A stretch of DNA of 45,930 bases from Pseudomonas sp. GM74 (lineage in GTDB: Bacteria; Pseudomonadota; Gammaproteobacteria; Pseudomonadales; Pseudomonadaceae). Positions 1 to 8,189 of this stretch are shown one piece after another. Numbering within the stretch: the first letter of the stretch is position 1; each line of letters begins with the position of its first letter. A program made the position numbers and the translations under genes. Under the pieces are notes generated by a model, which saw nothing but the letters and a program-made list of their open reading frames with translations, searched no databases and was not told the DNA's origin. The stretch covers positions 1 to 45,930 of the forward strand of contig NZ_AKJG01000071.1 in the NCBI RefSeq assembly GCF_000282455.1, read 5' to 3'.

Positions 1-9
1 GCGGCGATC

Positions 10-165
10 CGACTTGCTCGCGAAGGCGGCCTGTCAGCCGACCAATTTCTTTCGAATGTACCCAGCCCAACTGTGGGAGCGGGCTTGCCCGCGAAGACTG
101 CCTGCCAGCCGACCAATTACTCACAGGTATACTCAATCCAATTGTGCGAGCCTGACAGCCGACGA
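10..165. repeat. REP-type repeats, tandem partial copies
   Basis: Two REP-like units with the core GCGGGCTTGCCCGCGAAG or its variant lie about 71 bp apart. Each is followed by a near-identical CTGYCAGCCGACCAATT tail (31-47 and 102-118), and a third degenerate tail lies near 150-165. The family recurs at 3113-3217, 13913-14004 and 31229-31309. No gene is seen left of the sensor kinase stop. Confidence 0.75.
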
Positions 166-170
166 TTCTT

Positions 171-1487
171 TTACGGCTGCACTGGCAATCGTAGCTCCGC
201 ACACAACCCGCCACCCTCACGATTGCTCAAGGTCAACGACCCACCAATCGCTATCGCCAGTTGCTGGGCAATCGCCAGCCCCAGTCCGGTGCCGCCGGTG
301 CTGCGGTTGCGGGAGTTTTCCACGCGGTAGAACGGTTCCATCACTTGCTTGAGTTCTTCCTCGGCAATCCCCGGGCCACGATCGAGGATCTTGATCGACA
401 GGTCGCCATCGGCCCGTTTTTCCACCCGCAACTCGGCAGCACCGGCAAACTTCAATGCATTGTCCGTCAGGTTGACCAACACCCGGCGCAAGGCGTGGGG
501 ACGAGTGTCGATGACGGCCGCACTCTTGCCGGTGAGCTGAACGCCCTTGCCCATGTCCTGGTAGTCGAACACCAGGCTGTCGAGGAACGAGTCGAGGTCG
601 GTGCGGCGGCTTTCTTCGGTGGCGCCGTGGATGCTGCGGGCGTAGGCCACTCCTTCGCGCACCAGGTGTTCCATCTCGCCCAGGTCGTTCCACAGTTTGT
701 CTTTCTCGCTGGAGTCGTCCATGAACTCGGCGCGCAGTTTCATGCGGGTGATCGGGGTTTGCAGGTCGTGGGAGATCGCCGCGAGCAATTGCATGCGTTC
801 CTTCAGGTACGCCGCGATGCGTGCCTGCATCGAGTTGAAGGCCTTGGCAGCGTGGGCGACTTCGGTCGGGCCTTTTTCGTCCAGGAGCACGGGATGGGCG
901 TTGGGGTCCAGGGTTTCGACGGCACCGGCGAGGCGGGTGAGGGGGCGGATGGCAATTCTGACCGCCAGCCAGGAGCAGGCCAGCATCAGCGCCAGTTGCC
1001 CGAGCAACACGATGGGCAGCCAGGGCGACAACGGCACCATCGCCGGGCGGACGTCGATGGTCAGCGGGCTGCCATCGGCCAGGTTCAAGTGCACTTGAAA
1101 ATGTTTTTTCGGCCCGGGGATGTCGGTAAAGGTCATCGGGTAATCGTGGCCGATGGCGTCCTTGATCGAGGCAATGGCAATGGGTGCATCGGGCATGTCG
1201 GTGCGGATGGGCGTGCCCGGCGACCCCTCGTTGAGCATGTAACTGTAATTGCGCCGCTCCAGTTGTTTGAGCCAGGCGGCTCGTTCATCGGCGGGCAAGC
1301 GGTCGAGGATGGCAACGGAGGTGGAAACGTCGGTTTCCAGGTTGCCGAGCATGGTGTTTTTCGAGGATTCGTAGCGTTCGTAGTACTGCGCGCCGAAGGA
1401 CAGCGCCTGGGCGAGGATCAGGCCGATCAGGAAAATCAGCGACAGCCGCGAGGCCAGGGTCCGCGGCCAATGCAGCGCCAGGGTCAT
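171..1487 (-). CDS. Sensor histidine kinase (EnvZ-like, HAMP domain)
   Basis: Inner-membrane histidine kinase of 438 aa. One membrane segment lies at about residues 13-33, a periplasmic loop at about 34-153, a second segment at about 155-178, then HAMP, then the kinase core. The H-box is AISHDLQTPITRMK with H240; an N-box (NLTDNALKF) and G-boxes (DRGPGIAEEE, GGTGLGLAI) follow. It overlaps the response regulator stop by 4 bp (ATGA), so the two are translationally coupled. The divergent DipZ locus suggests a role in envelope redox or metal stress, as for the copper-responsive DsbRS pair of P. aeruginosa. However, the periplasmic loop has no cysteine, so the signal is unknown. Kinase call is firm; signal is inference. 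Confidence 0.93.
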   Translation of the reverse strand: MTLALHWPRTLASRLSLIFLIGLILAQALSFGAQYYERYESSKNTMLGNLETDVSTSVAILDRLPADERAAWLKQLERRNYSYMLNEGSPGTPIRTDMPDAPIAIASIKDAIGHDYPMTFTDIPGPKKHFQVHLNLADGSPLTIDVRPAMVPLSPWLPIVLLGQLALMLACSWLAVRIAIRPLTRLAGAVETLDPNAHPVLLDEKGPTEVAHAAKAFNSMQARIAAYLKERMQLLAAISHDLQTPITRMKLRAEFMDDSSEKDKLWNDLGEMEHLVREGVAYARSIHGATEESRRTDLDSFLDSLVFDYQDMGKGVQLTGKSAAVIDTRPHALRRVLVNLTDNALKFAGAAELRVEKRADGDLSIKILDRGPGIAEEELKQVMEPFYRVENSRNRSTGGTGLGLAIAQQLAIAIGGSLTLSNREGGGLCAELRLPVQP

Positions 1488-2224
1488 GATTGATCGCCCA
1501 GGATTTCCACCGGCAGGGAAAACACATAGCCTTCGCTGCGCACGGTCTTGATGTAGGCCGGCTCGCGGGCGTCGTCGAGCAAGCGCTGGCGCAGGCGACT
1601 GACCAAAAGATCGATGGAGCGGTCGAACAGGTCGGCGTCGCGGCCCTGGGTCAGGTTGAGCAATTGATCGCGGTTGAGCACCCGTTGCGGATGGTCGAGA
1701 AACACCCGCAGCAATCGATATTCGGCGCCGCTCAGGGCGACCATGGTGCCGTCTTCATCGAGCAGGTGACGGGCCGAAGTGTCCAGGCGCCAGCGCCCAA
1801 AGGCCAGCAGGCGGCTGGCCTCGGTCACCACCAGATTCGGCGGCAGCATGCGGGTGCGTCGCAGCACCGCGTTGATCCGCGCCAGCAGTTCACGGGCGGC
1901 GAATGGCTTGACCAGGTAGTCGTCGGCGCCCATTTCCAGGCCGAGGATGCGATCGGTTTCATCGTTGCGGGCGGTGAGCATCAGTACTGGCGTGGCCTTG
2001 TGCTTGCCGGCGCGCAATTCGCGGCAGAGCAGCAGGCCATCGTCCCCCGGCATCATGATGTCCAGCACGATCAGGTCCACCGGGGTGGTTTCCAGAAAAG
2101 CGCGCATCTGCCGTCCATCCGCCACGACCGTGGTGCGCAGGCCGTTCTTCTTCAGGTAGTTGCCAACCAGTTCGCGGATTTCGCGGTCATCGTCAACGAT
2201 GAGGATGTGATCAACGTGATCCAT
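1484..2224 (-). CDS. OmpR/PhoB-family response regulator
   Basis: A 246-aa response regulator. The receiver domain has the acidic cluster D11-D13, phospho-acceptor D55 (LIVLDIMMPGDDG) and K106 (LVKPF). A C-terminal winged helix-turn-helix follows (LSGAEYRLLRVFLDHP, RSIDLLVSRLRQRL). I start it at the ATG at 2224 (MDHVDHILIVDDD); the open frame runs further upstream, but that part has no family resemblance and covers the promoter. It is the first gene of a two-gene operon with the kinase. Two identical-architecture inverted repeats upstream (2298-2331 and 2366-2399) are candidate binding sites for it, serving both itself and the divergent DUF2790/DipZ genes. Target genes are inference. Confidence 0.93.
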   Translation of the reverse strand: MDHVDHILIVDDDREIRELVGNYLKKNGLRTTVVADGRQMRAFLETTPVDLIVLDIMMPGDDGLLLCRELRAGKHKATPVLMLTARNDETDRILGLEMGADDYLVKPFAARELLARINAVLRRTRMLPPNLVVTEASRLLAFGRWRLDTSARHLLDEDGTMVALSGAEYRLLRVFLDHPQRVLNRDQLLNLTQGRDADLFDRSIDLLVSRLRQRLLDDAREPAYIKTVRSEGYVFSLPVEILGDQS

Positions 2225-2297
2225 TGGGCCAAACCTCTGGTAAATGGGGAATGCCACACAGTCTATCGAGCCTGGGCGGGCTCGCCTGCCGCCCTTT

Positions 2298-2331
2298 GTA
2301 TTGCAGTGTATCTGGCTTGCCTGCGGATACA
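2298..2331. promoter_or_regulatory. Candidate operator, copy 1
   Basis: GTATTGC at 2298, then TGTATC at 2307-2312, 13 bases, then GATACA at 2326-2331. The same arrangement recurs 68 bp downstream. It lies 74-107 bp upstream of the response regulator start. Binding by that regulator is inferred from position and duplication. Confidence 0.5.
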
Positions 2332-2365
2332 CACGAAGGCAAAAAAGCCGATTTTCAGGGGTTTT

Positions 2366-2399
2366 GTATTGCTCTGTATCTGCGCCCGGTTCTGATACG
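2366..2399. promoter_or_regulatory. Candidate operator, copy 2
   Basis: GTATTGC at 2366, TGTATC at 2375-2380, 13 bases, GATACG at 2394-2399. This copies the layout of the site at 2298-2331 and is nearer the rightward DUF2790 gene (start 2531). The rest of the 306-bp gap 2225-2530 shows no other feature apart from a ribosome binding site (TTGAGGAA) before 2531. Confidence 0.5.
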
Positions 2400-2530
2400 T
2401 ACCGATTGATTCACGCCCATTCCCGACACAGACGAGATACCTCACAGGCTTTTAATAGGTTCCATCGAGGCAAGCCAGACCGCCTCGGATCAACCAACGA
2501 TCAACCTGTTGAAACCTTGAGGAACTCGCC

Positions 2531-2794
2531 ATGAACACCAAGGCCATCTACGCCGCCTGCCTGTTTGCCGCCCTGAACATCTGCACTCTGTCGGCCCGTG
2601 CCGAAGCCGATGTTGCGCCTAAAACCTACACCTATGGCACCCAACTTGACATCAGGAAAGTGGTGTCGCTGACCGAAGACGCTACGCCTTCCTGCGGCGT
2701 GGTGAATGCGCGGCTGACGTACCTCGACGCCCAGTCGAAAACCCAGGTGCTGGATTACCGCAAATTCGCCGACAACTGCAACTCGGAAAACTGA
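2531..2794 (+). CDS. DUF2790 family secreted small protein
   Basis: An 87-aa protein with an N-terminal signal peptide (about residues 1-24, ending near ARAEA). The rest matches the DUF2790 pattern known from Pseudomonas: YTYGTQLDIRKVVSL, then a single internal CG(V)VNARLTYLD segment and a final YRKFADNC. Two cysteines remain in the mature part. A GAGGAA ribosome site precedes the ATG. Function of the family is unknown; several members sit next to metal- or redox-responsive two-component genes. It is the first gene rightward from the paired operators and is followed by another small secreted protein. Confidence 0.88.
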   Translation: MNTKAIYAACLFAALNICTLSARAEADVAPKTYTYGTQLDIRKVVSLTEDATPSCGVVNARLTYLDAQSKTQVLDYRKFADNCNSEN

Positions 2795-2842
2795 GTGTTG
2801 CGATCAACCACCGCTGAATCCATTTGAGACAGGAAGGACATC

Positions 2843-3097
2843 ATGAACAACGTTTCCCGCTTTTTGACCGCCATCGCCTTTTCCGTCGCCGGTGCGGCAG
2901 CCCATGCCAACGCCGTTGTCGAGCAAAGCGCCTGCGCCAGCAACACCTGCTTCCAGCTCACGCCAGTGGCAGAGAAGGGCACCAATGGCTTCCTTGCGCA
3001 AGACGGTTCCAGCCGCACGCCGCAAGGGCAGATGCTCGCCGAGAACGGTTCCAGCCGCACGCCTCAGGGGCAGTTGCTGGATGAACAGACAGCTTGA
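2843..3097 (+). CDS. Small secreted protein with a duplicated 15-residue motif
   Basis: An 84-aa protein with a signal peptide (about 1-23, AAAHA). The mature part begins with two cysteines close together (SACASNTCFQ) and ends in two near-perfect tandem copies of GSSRTPQGQ(M/L)L(A/D)E, encoded by a 45-bp direct repeat around 3003-3090. A strong AGGAAGGA ribosome site precedes the ATG. I do not recognise a named function. The CxxxxC pair and the DipZ gene just downstream suggest a periplasmic, thiol-containing product whose oxidation state DipZ might control; that is inference. No membrane anchor is visible apart from the signal. Confidence 0.8.
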   Translation: MNNVSRFLTAIAFSVAGAAAHANAVVEQSACASNTCFQLTPVAEKGTNGFLAQDGSSRTPQGQMLAENGSSRTPQGQLLDEQTA

Positions 3098-3112
3098 AAA
3101 CACCCCAATCCA

Positions 3113-3217
3113 CTGTGGGAGCTGGCTTGCCAGCGAAGGCGGCCTTGCAGGTGACATCTCTATTGAATGTACCGGCCTCTTCGTCGGAACGCCGCCCGGA
3201 ACAAGCCCGCTCCCACG
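3113..3217. repeat. REP-type inverted pair
   Basis: TGTGGGAGCTGGCTTGCCAG at the left and a degenerate inverted copy ending AAGCCCGCTCCCAC at the right. It fills most of the gap between the repeat protein and dipZ, so it may separate or stabilise their transcripts. Confidence 0.65.
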
Positions 3218-3257
3218 TTGATTGTGTGTCGCCCTCTGATTTGTCTTAGGTGATCCC

Positions 3258-4475
3258 ATGTTACTCATCGCTTTCCTGGGCGGCATATTGACCGTCCTCA
3301 GCCCGTGCATCCTGCCGGTCGTGCCCTTCCTGTTTGCCGGGGCCGACCGTACACGCTCCTCGATCCTGCTCACCCTCGGCGGCATGGTCCTGACCTTTGC
3401 CCTGGTCTCCAGCCTGGCCGTGGTCAGCAGCGAATGGGTGATCCAGGCCAGCAACACCGGCCGCCACGTAGCGCTGCTGGTGATGGTGCTGTTCGCCCTG
3501 TCGCTGATTTCCGCCCGGGTCGGCGACTGGCTGGCGCGCCCCTTCGTGTTGCTGGGCAATCGCATCGACCCGAACTCGCGCAAGATGTCCGGGCCGCTGG
3601 CGTCGATCATGATCGGTGTCGCCACCGGGCTGCTCTGGGCACCCTGCGCCGGGCCGATCCTCGGGGTGATCCTCACCAGCGCCATGCTGCAAGGGGCGAA
3701 CGCCGGCACCAGTCTGCTGCTGGTGGCCTATGGTGCGGGCAGTGCGTTGTCCCTGGGCACCCTGATCTTTGCCGGGCGCGGCCTGGTCAATCGCTTGAAA
3801 CCGTCGATTCCGGTCACCGGCTGGTTGCGCCGTGGCGCCGGGGTTGCGGTGCTGTCCGGTGCTGCGGTGATTGCAACGGGGGCCAATGACCTGTTGCTGG
3901 CCAACACGTCCTCGGAAGGTGTCAGCAGCGTGGAGAAAGGCGTGTTGGAAACCGTGCCGAAAGTCGTCGATTACCTGGTCAGCAAGGTCAAGGCCGACAG
4001 CACCATGGGCGATACCCAAGGCGCCATGCCGTCGCTGTCCGGCGCGGTGGAATGGCTCAACTCACCGACACTGACCAACGAAGCCCTGAAAGGCAAAGTG
4101 GTGCTGGTGGACTTCTGGACCTTCGACTGCATCAACTGCAAGCACACCCTGCCGTACGTGAAGGACTGGGCGAAGAAGTATGAAAAGGACGGACTGGTGG
4201 TGATCGGCGTGCACACACCCGAATACGGCTTTGAGCGCATCATCGACAACGTCAAGGCCAAGGTGAAGGAATACGGCATCACCTACCCGGTGGCGATCGA
4301 CAACAACTACGCGATCTGGCGCAACTTCGACAACCAGTACTGGCCGGCGCACTACATCATCGATGCCAAGGGGCAGGTGCGTTACACCCACTTCGGTGAA
4401 GGCAGCTACGACACGCAGGAGAAAGTGATTCAGCAGTTGCTGGAGGAGGCCAAGGCCGGCGCGCCGGCGGCGTAA
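3258..4475 (+). CDS. dipZ: DipZ-type thiol-disulfide protein (CcdA-thioredoxin fusion)
   Basis: A 405-aa inner-membrane protein that moves reducing power from the cytoplasm to the periplasm. Residues 1-215 form a CcdA/DsbD-beta-like membrane domain with the paired transmembrane cysteines C17 (LSPCILP) and C130 (LWAPCAGP). Residues about 265-405 form a thioredoxin-like periplasmic domain with the active site C291-I-N-C294 (FDCINCKHTLPY). It is shorter than mycobacterial DipZ because it lacks the extra C-terminal domain. It lies downstream of the DUF2790 and repeat proteins, probably in the same regulon. Likely partners are periplasmic disulfides of those small proteins or of a DsbC/DsbG-like isomerase elsewhere. 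Confidence 0.9.
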   Translation: MLLIAFLGGILTVLSPCILPVVPFLFAGADRTRSSILLTLGGMVLTFALVSSLAVVSSEWVIQASNTGRHVALLVMVLFALSLISARVGDWLARPFVLLGNRIDPNSRKMSGPLASIMIGVATGLLWAPCAGPILGVILTSAMLQGANAGTSLLLVAYGAGSALSLGTLIFAGRGLVNRLKPSIPVTGWLRRGAGVAVLSGAAVIATGANDLLLANTSSEGVSSVEKGVLETVPKVVDYLVSKVKADSTMGDTQGAMPSLSGAVEWLNSPTLTNEALKGKVVLVDFWTFDCINCKHTLPYVKDWAKKYEKDGLVVIGVHTPEYGFERIIDNVKAKVKEYGITYPVAIDNNYAIWRNFDNQYWPAHYIIDAKGQVRYTHFGEGSYDTQEKVIQQLLEEAKAGAPAA

Positions 4476-4484
4476 CCCGCTCGA

Positions 4485-5477
4485 TCAATGGCTCACAGGT
4501 CTTGCCTCGTGGGCCATGGTTTTTTTCTCCTGACCGCGCCGCCATGCCGCCGGTGGCGCACCGTACTCGCGACGGAAGGCCCGGCTGAAGGCGGTATCGG
4601 TCTGGTATCCCACTTCTTCGGCGATGCGCGTCAATGAGCTGTTGCTGCTGCGTAACAGGTTGGCGGCGAGCAACATCCGCCATTGCGTCAGGTACTGCAT
4701 CGGCGACACCCCCACCAGTTGCTGGAAGCGTTCGGCCAACACCGATCGTGAGGTGCTGGCGGTGCGCGCCAATTCGTCCAGCGTCCAGGCGTGGCAGGGT
4801 TTTTTGTGCAAGGCGTTGAGGGCGGCACCGACGATGCGGTCACGTACGCCGGCCAGCCAGCCGGTGCGACCTTCGCCCTGTTCGTTCATGTACAGGCGCA
4901 ACACTTCGATGAACAGCACTTCGGCGAGTTTGGCCAATACCCCTTCGCCGCCAGGGCGGGGCGAGCGGGCTTCGGCGAGGGCATAGCGCACGGAGGACTC
5001 CAGCCAGATACCGGCATCCGAGCCGCGCACATTGACCCGCACCACGGCCGGCAAACCCTTGAGCAATATGCCCGCCAGGCGCGTGTCGCACGCCAGGTAA
5101 CCGCACACCAACCGGGTGACCGCGCCACCTCCGCCATAGCTCAATTGCCGGGGGCGGCGCGCCAGCACCGCGTCCAGTCGCGCACCCGTGGCCGGGGGCA
5201 ATCCGGGATGTGAGCACATGCGATGGGCATCGCCCTGGGGGAAAATCACCACGTCGCCCGCACTCAGCAGCAGCGGCGGGTCATCGCCCAATTCCACGTA
5301 GCACTCGCCCTCGGTGATCAGGTGAAAGATCACCACCCGTTCCGCATCGGGCTCCAGAAACGGCGCGGCGGTGTCGGCGCTGGGCGACTGGTAGCACCAG
5401 GGCGCGGTGAACCGGGCGTTGATGAAGATCGCGCCGACCAGGTGCACGACGCGCAGGGTCTGTGACAGAGCGTCCAT
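4485..5477 (-). CDS. AraC-family regulator with cupin sensor domain
   Basis: A 330-aa transcription factor. The N-terminal half is an AraC-type cupin (VVIFHLITEGECYVEL, LSAGDVVIFPQGDAHRM). The C-terminal part has two helix-turn-helix motifs (TLDELARTASTSRSVLAERFQQLVG and LTRIAEEVGYQTDTAFSRAFRREYGAPPAAWR). I start it at the ATG at 5477 (MDALSQTLRV); the longer open frame would cross the divergent promoter. The stop is 9 bp from the dipZ stop (convergent). Upstream, a 14-bp direct repeat spaced 21 bp (5540-5574) is a likely site for it, placed between it and the divergent DUF4242 gene. Inducer unknown. Confidence 0.9.
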   Translation of the reverse strand: MDALSQTLRVVHLVGAIFINARFTAPWCYQSPSADTAAPFLEPDAERVVIFHLITEGECYVELGDDPPLLLSAGDVVIFPQGDAHRMCSHPGLPPATGARLDAVLARRPRQLSYGGGGAVTRLVCGYLACDTRLAGILLKGLPAVVRVNVRGSDAGIWLESSVRYALAEARSPRPGGEGVLAKLAEVLFIEVLRLYMNEQGEGRTGWLAGVRDRIVGAALNALHKKPCHAWTLDELARTASTSRSVLAERFQQLVGVSPMQYLTQWRMLLAANLLRSSNSSLTRIAEEVGYQTDTAFSRAFRREYGAPPAAWRRGQEKKTMAHEARPVSH

Positions 5478-5539
5478 TGGGGTTTCCCCGTGGGAGGTTC
5501 CTGATTGTGAGCGCGCCTGCGCGCTACGTGAAATCTCCG

Positions 5540-5574
5540 GACGATCGGGCAGGCTTGGCCGACGATCGGACAGG
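5540..5574. promoter_or_regulatory. Direct-repeat operator candidate for the AraC protein
   Basis: GACGATCGGGCAGG at 5540-5553 and GACGATCGGACAGG at 5561-5574 differ at one base and are 21 bp apart, two helical turns, the geometry expected for AraC-family binding. A third partial copy (GGACGATAG) follows at 5591. It lies between divergent genes. Confidence 0.5.
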
Positions 5575-5656
5575 ACGCCAGCGCCCGTCAGGACGATAGT
5601 TTGTCTACGGGGCCAATACCGGCCCTGCCATCCAGAACAAGAAAAGAGAGGTTGCC

Positions 5657-5926
5657 ATGCCGAAGTTCGTGATTGAGCGCGAGATCCAGGGCGCCGGAGC
5701 ATTGTCGGACAGGGATTTGAAAGCCGCTTCGCTAAAGTCCTGCCAGGCGTTGCGTGAGTTGCCAGAGGTGCAGTGGCTGCAGAGCTATGTCACCGGTGAC
5801 AAACTCTACTGTGTGTACATCTCGCCGAACGAGGAGCAGATCAGGGAGCACGCCAGGATCAGTGGTTTTCCCGCCAACCGCATTTCCCAGGTCATGAACG
5901 TCATCGATCCGACGACGGCGGAGTAA
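5657..5926 (+). CDS. DUF4242 domain protein
   Basis: An 89-aa cytosolic protein beginning MPKFVIEREIQGAG, with the DUF4242 features WLQSYVTGDKLYCVYISPNEEQIREHA and a final SGFPANRISQV segment. Some members of this ferredoxin-like fold family bind nickel; the role here is unknown. AGAGAGG precedes the start. It is followed 44 bp later by a methyltransferase on the same strand, so the two are probably co-transcribed under control of the divergent AraC protein (inference). Confidence 0.88.
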   Translation: MPKFVIEREIQGAGALSDRDLKAASLKSCQALRELPEVQWLQSYVTGDKLYCVYISPNEEQIREHARISGFPANRISQVMNVIDPTTAE

Positions 5927-5970
5927 CCGCGACCGGCCCCGACTCGTGTTTCAACCCAGAGACCGTCTCC

Positions 5971-6783
5971 ATGAGTACACCCATTGATCTGACTGCCTTG
6001 AAAAACCGCCAGATGGCCTCCTGGGCCAGCGGTGACTACGCCGTGATCGGCACCACCTTGCAGATCGTCGGCGAGCAACTGGCCGAAGCCTGCGACCTGT
6101 TGTGCGATGAGCGCGTACTCGACGTTGCCGCTGGCAACGGCAATGCGACCCTTGCGGCGGCACGCCGTGGCTGCCAGGTGACGTCCACCGACTATGTCGC
6201 CGCCTTGCTCGAACGCGGAGAAGAACGGGCCCGGGCAGAACGCCTGAAGGTCTCCTTCCAGGTCGCCGATGCCGAAGCCTTGCCCTTTGCCGACGGCAGT
6301 TTTAACGCCGTGCTGTCGACCTTCGGCGTGATGTTCACACCGGACCAGCCAAAAGCCGCCGCGGAGCTGGCGCGGGTTTGTCGCCCGGGCGGGCGGATCG
6401 GCCTGGCCAATTGGACCCCGGAAGGATTCGTCGGCCAGATGTTCAGGACTCTGGGTCAGCACCTGCCACCCCCTCCGGGTGCGAGTCCGCCATCACGTTG
6501 GGGCAGCGAAGCCTGGTTGCACGAGCATTTTGACGAGCGGGAATTTCTGCTGCAGGTGACGCGTCGCACGTTCAATTTCCGCTATCGCTCGGCGGCGCAT
6601 TTCATCGACACCTTCCGCCAGTGGTACGGGCCGGTGCACAAGGCCTTCGCCGCACTGCCGCCGGACGGCGCCCAAGCCCTGGAGTCGGACCTGACCGAGC
6701 TGATCAACCGGATGAACCGGGCAGGCGAAAAGTCGCTGGTGGTGCCGAGTGAATACCTGGAGGTGGTGATCACGCGGCGTTAA
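5971..6783 (+). CDS. Class I SAM-dependent methyltransferase
   Basis: A 270-aa methyltransferase of the Methyltransf_11/25 type. The SAM-binding motif I is VLDVAAGNGNATLAAARRG (about residues 46-64), followed by the acidic TSTDY strand, ADAEALPFADGSFNAVLSTFGVMF (motif post II) and PGGRIGLANWTPEGF (motif III). The C-terminal part (about 170-270) is helical and probably binds substrate. The substrate is not predictable. It is downstream of the DUF4242 gene and converges on the DUF488 gene. Confidence 0.88.
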   Translation: MSTPIDLTALKNRQMASWASGDYAVIGTTLQIVGEQLAEACDLLCDERVLDVAAGNGNATLAAARRGCQVTSTDYVAALLERGEERARAERLKVSFQVADAEALPFADGSFNAVLSTFGVMFTPDQPKAAAELARVCRPGGRIGLANWTPEGFVGQMFRTLGQHLPPPPGASPPSRWGSEAWLHEHFDEREFLLQVTRRTFNFRYRSAAHFIDTFRQWYGPVHKAFAALPPDGAQALESDLTELINRMNRAGEKSLVVPSEYLEVVITRR

Positions 6784-6820
6784 GCGATAACAATGCAAAA
6801 CCCTGTGGTGGTCTTGGCAT

Positions 6821-7207
6821 CTAAATCACTTCGGCGCCGCGGGCTTGCAGCAACTCGCGCAACACTGACCGATGACAATGCGCTTCATCCTCGCAATAAC
6901 AGCCCACGGCCAGGGACGTCTGATGGGACAACGCGGCCAGAAGGTCCAGCAACTGACTGGCAGCGGGCTCGCTCATCTCGGCCTTGAACTTGCGCCGGAA
7001 CACCTCCCAGGCCTTGGCATCTTGCGCAGCCTTGGCCTCGGCCACCAGCTGCGCACTGGGCGACAGCAGCGGCTGCCAGACATCGTAAAAATCCCGACGG
7101 GCGAATTCGGCTTTCGGTACGCCACGGGGAGGGCGGCGTACTGTGCCCAGACGCAATCCTTCGTTGGGTCGACGGGGTGAGCCGAGTTGAACGATATGGA
7201 CCGCCAT
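6821..7207 (-). CDS. DUF488 family protein
   Basis: A 128-aa cytosolic protein. DUF488 hallmarks are the N-terminal VQLGSPRRPNEGLRLGTVRRPPRGVPK, the middle FYDVWQPLLSPSAQLV and the C-terminal metal-like motif VGCYCEDEAHCHRSVLRELL. Family function is not established. I start at the ATG at 7207, two bases after the pcs stop, so it is probably read from the same transcript as pcs. The open frame continues upstream only as antisense of pcs. Confidence 0.87.
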   Translation of the reverse strand: MAVHIVQLGSPRRPNEGLRLGTVRRPPRGVPKAEFARRDFYDVWQPLLSPSAQLVAEAKAAQDAKAWEVFRRKFKAEMSEPAASQLLDLLAALSHQTSLAVGCYCEDEAHCHRSVLRELLQARGAEVI

Positions 7208-7209
7208 GG

Positions 7210-7932
7210 CTACTTGAGCCTCGATTCGTCGAACCACTCCAGCGCCGTGCGCCACAGGCAGATGCCCAGAAAGTACGCCGACATCAACAGCCACAGCCCC
7301 ATCACCAACGGGTTGATCAGCGGATGGTTGAGCACCAGCGACAAACTGCACAGCAACCAGATGGCCGTCACCGCAATGTTGATCGGCATGAACCGGCGCA
7401 CGCGGAACGGGTGCAGGAATTTCATCCGGGTCACGGTCAGCAGGGCCAGGCCGATGACCGTGAAGAAAGTGATCCACGGAGACGGGGCGATGATGTACAG
7501 GCACAGGGCGACCACGTTCCAGGCGGCGGGGAAACCCTGGAAGTAGTTGTCGGTGCTCTTCATGTTGACGTTGCAGAAGCAGAACAGCGACGACACCAGA
7601 ATCAGCGACACGCTCAGCAGCAAGGTGTAGTCCGGCAACGGGATGTAGCGGTAGATGAACAGTGCCGGGATAAACACGTACGTCAGGTAGTCGATCACCA
7701 GGTCGAGGATCGAGCCATCGAAGCTTGGCAACACCGACTGCACGTTGACCTTGCGTGCCAGCGCACCGTCCAGTCCATCGACGATCAGGGCGACACCCAG
7801 CCACAGCAGGCAATGGGTCGGCTGGTTATCCAGAAGGGAAAGGGTGGCGAGGAAAGCGGTGACCACGCCAGTGGCGGTAAAGCCATGGGCGCCCCATGCT
7901 TTGAGCCTGGCGATGTACAGGGTTGAAATCAC
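7210..7932 (-). CDS. pcs: Phosphatidylcholine synthase
   Basis: A 240-aa integral membrane enzyme that joins choline to CDP-diacylglycerol, releasing CMP, to make phosphatidylcholine. The CDP-alcohol phosphotransferase motif is complete in residues about 53-82: DGLDGALAR, then FDGSILDLVID. About eight membrane spans can be read. No ATG gives a full N-terminus; a GTG at 7932 (VISTLYIARLK) with GGAG about 10 bases upstream matches the family's usual start and length. Bacterial phosphatidylcholine is common in species that interact with eukaryotic hosts. The DUF488 gene follows after 2 bp. Confidence 0.92.
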   Translation of the reverse strand: MISTLYIARLKAWGAHGFTATGVVTAFLATLSLLDNQPTHCLLWLGVALIVDGLDGALARKVNVQSVLPSFDGSILDLVIDYLTYVFIPALFIYRYIPLPDYTLLLSVSLILVSSLFCFCNVNMKSTDNYFQGFPAAWNVVALCLYIIAPSPWITFFTVIGLALLTVTRMKFLHPFRVRRFMPINIAVTAIWLLCSLSLVLNHPLINPLVMGLWLLMSAYFLGICLWRTALEWFDESRLK

Positions 7933-8189
7933 GGGGGCGTTCTCCAGTGAATGAAGCAAGCCAGTTGTCGCCCCGCGTACGGGGCGGTGGCAAACCGGGT
8001 CGGGTTGCAGGTATCGACCGGGTATCCGGGAATAAGGTTCACCACCTATGAATCTTAGCTGCGCCGCAAAGAAATACCCCGGAGCAATCCGCAGTAGTGC
8101 AGGCGGGTCAGCCCAACGGTGCTGGCACATTCGCTTGCGGGGGCTATCGTTGCCTGACTGGATAAACGCCCTTCAAGAGGACAACCGGC

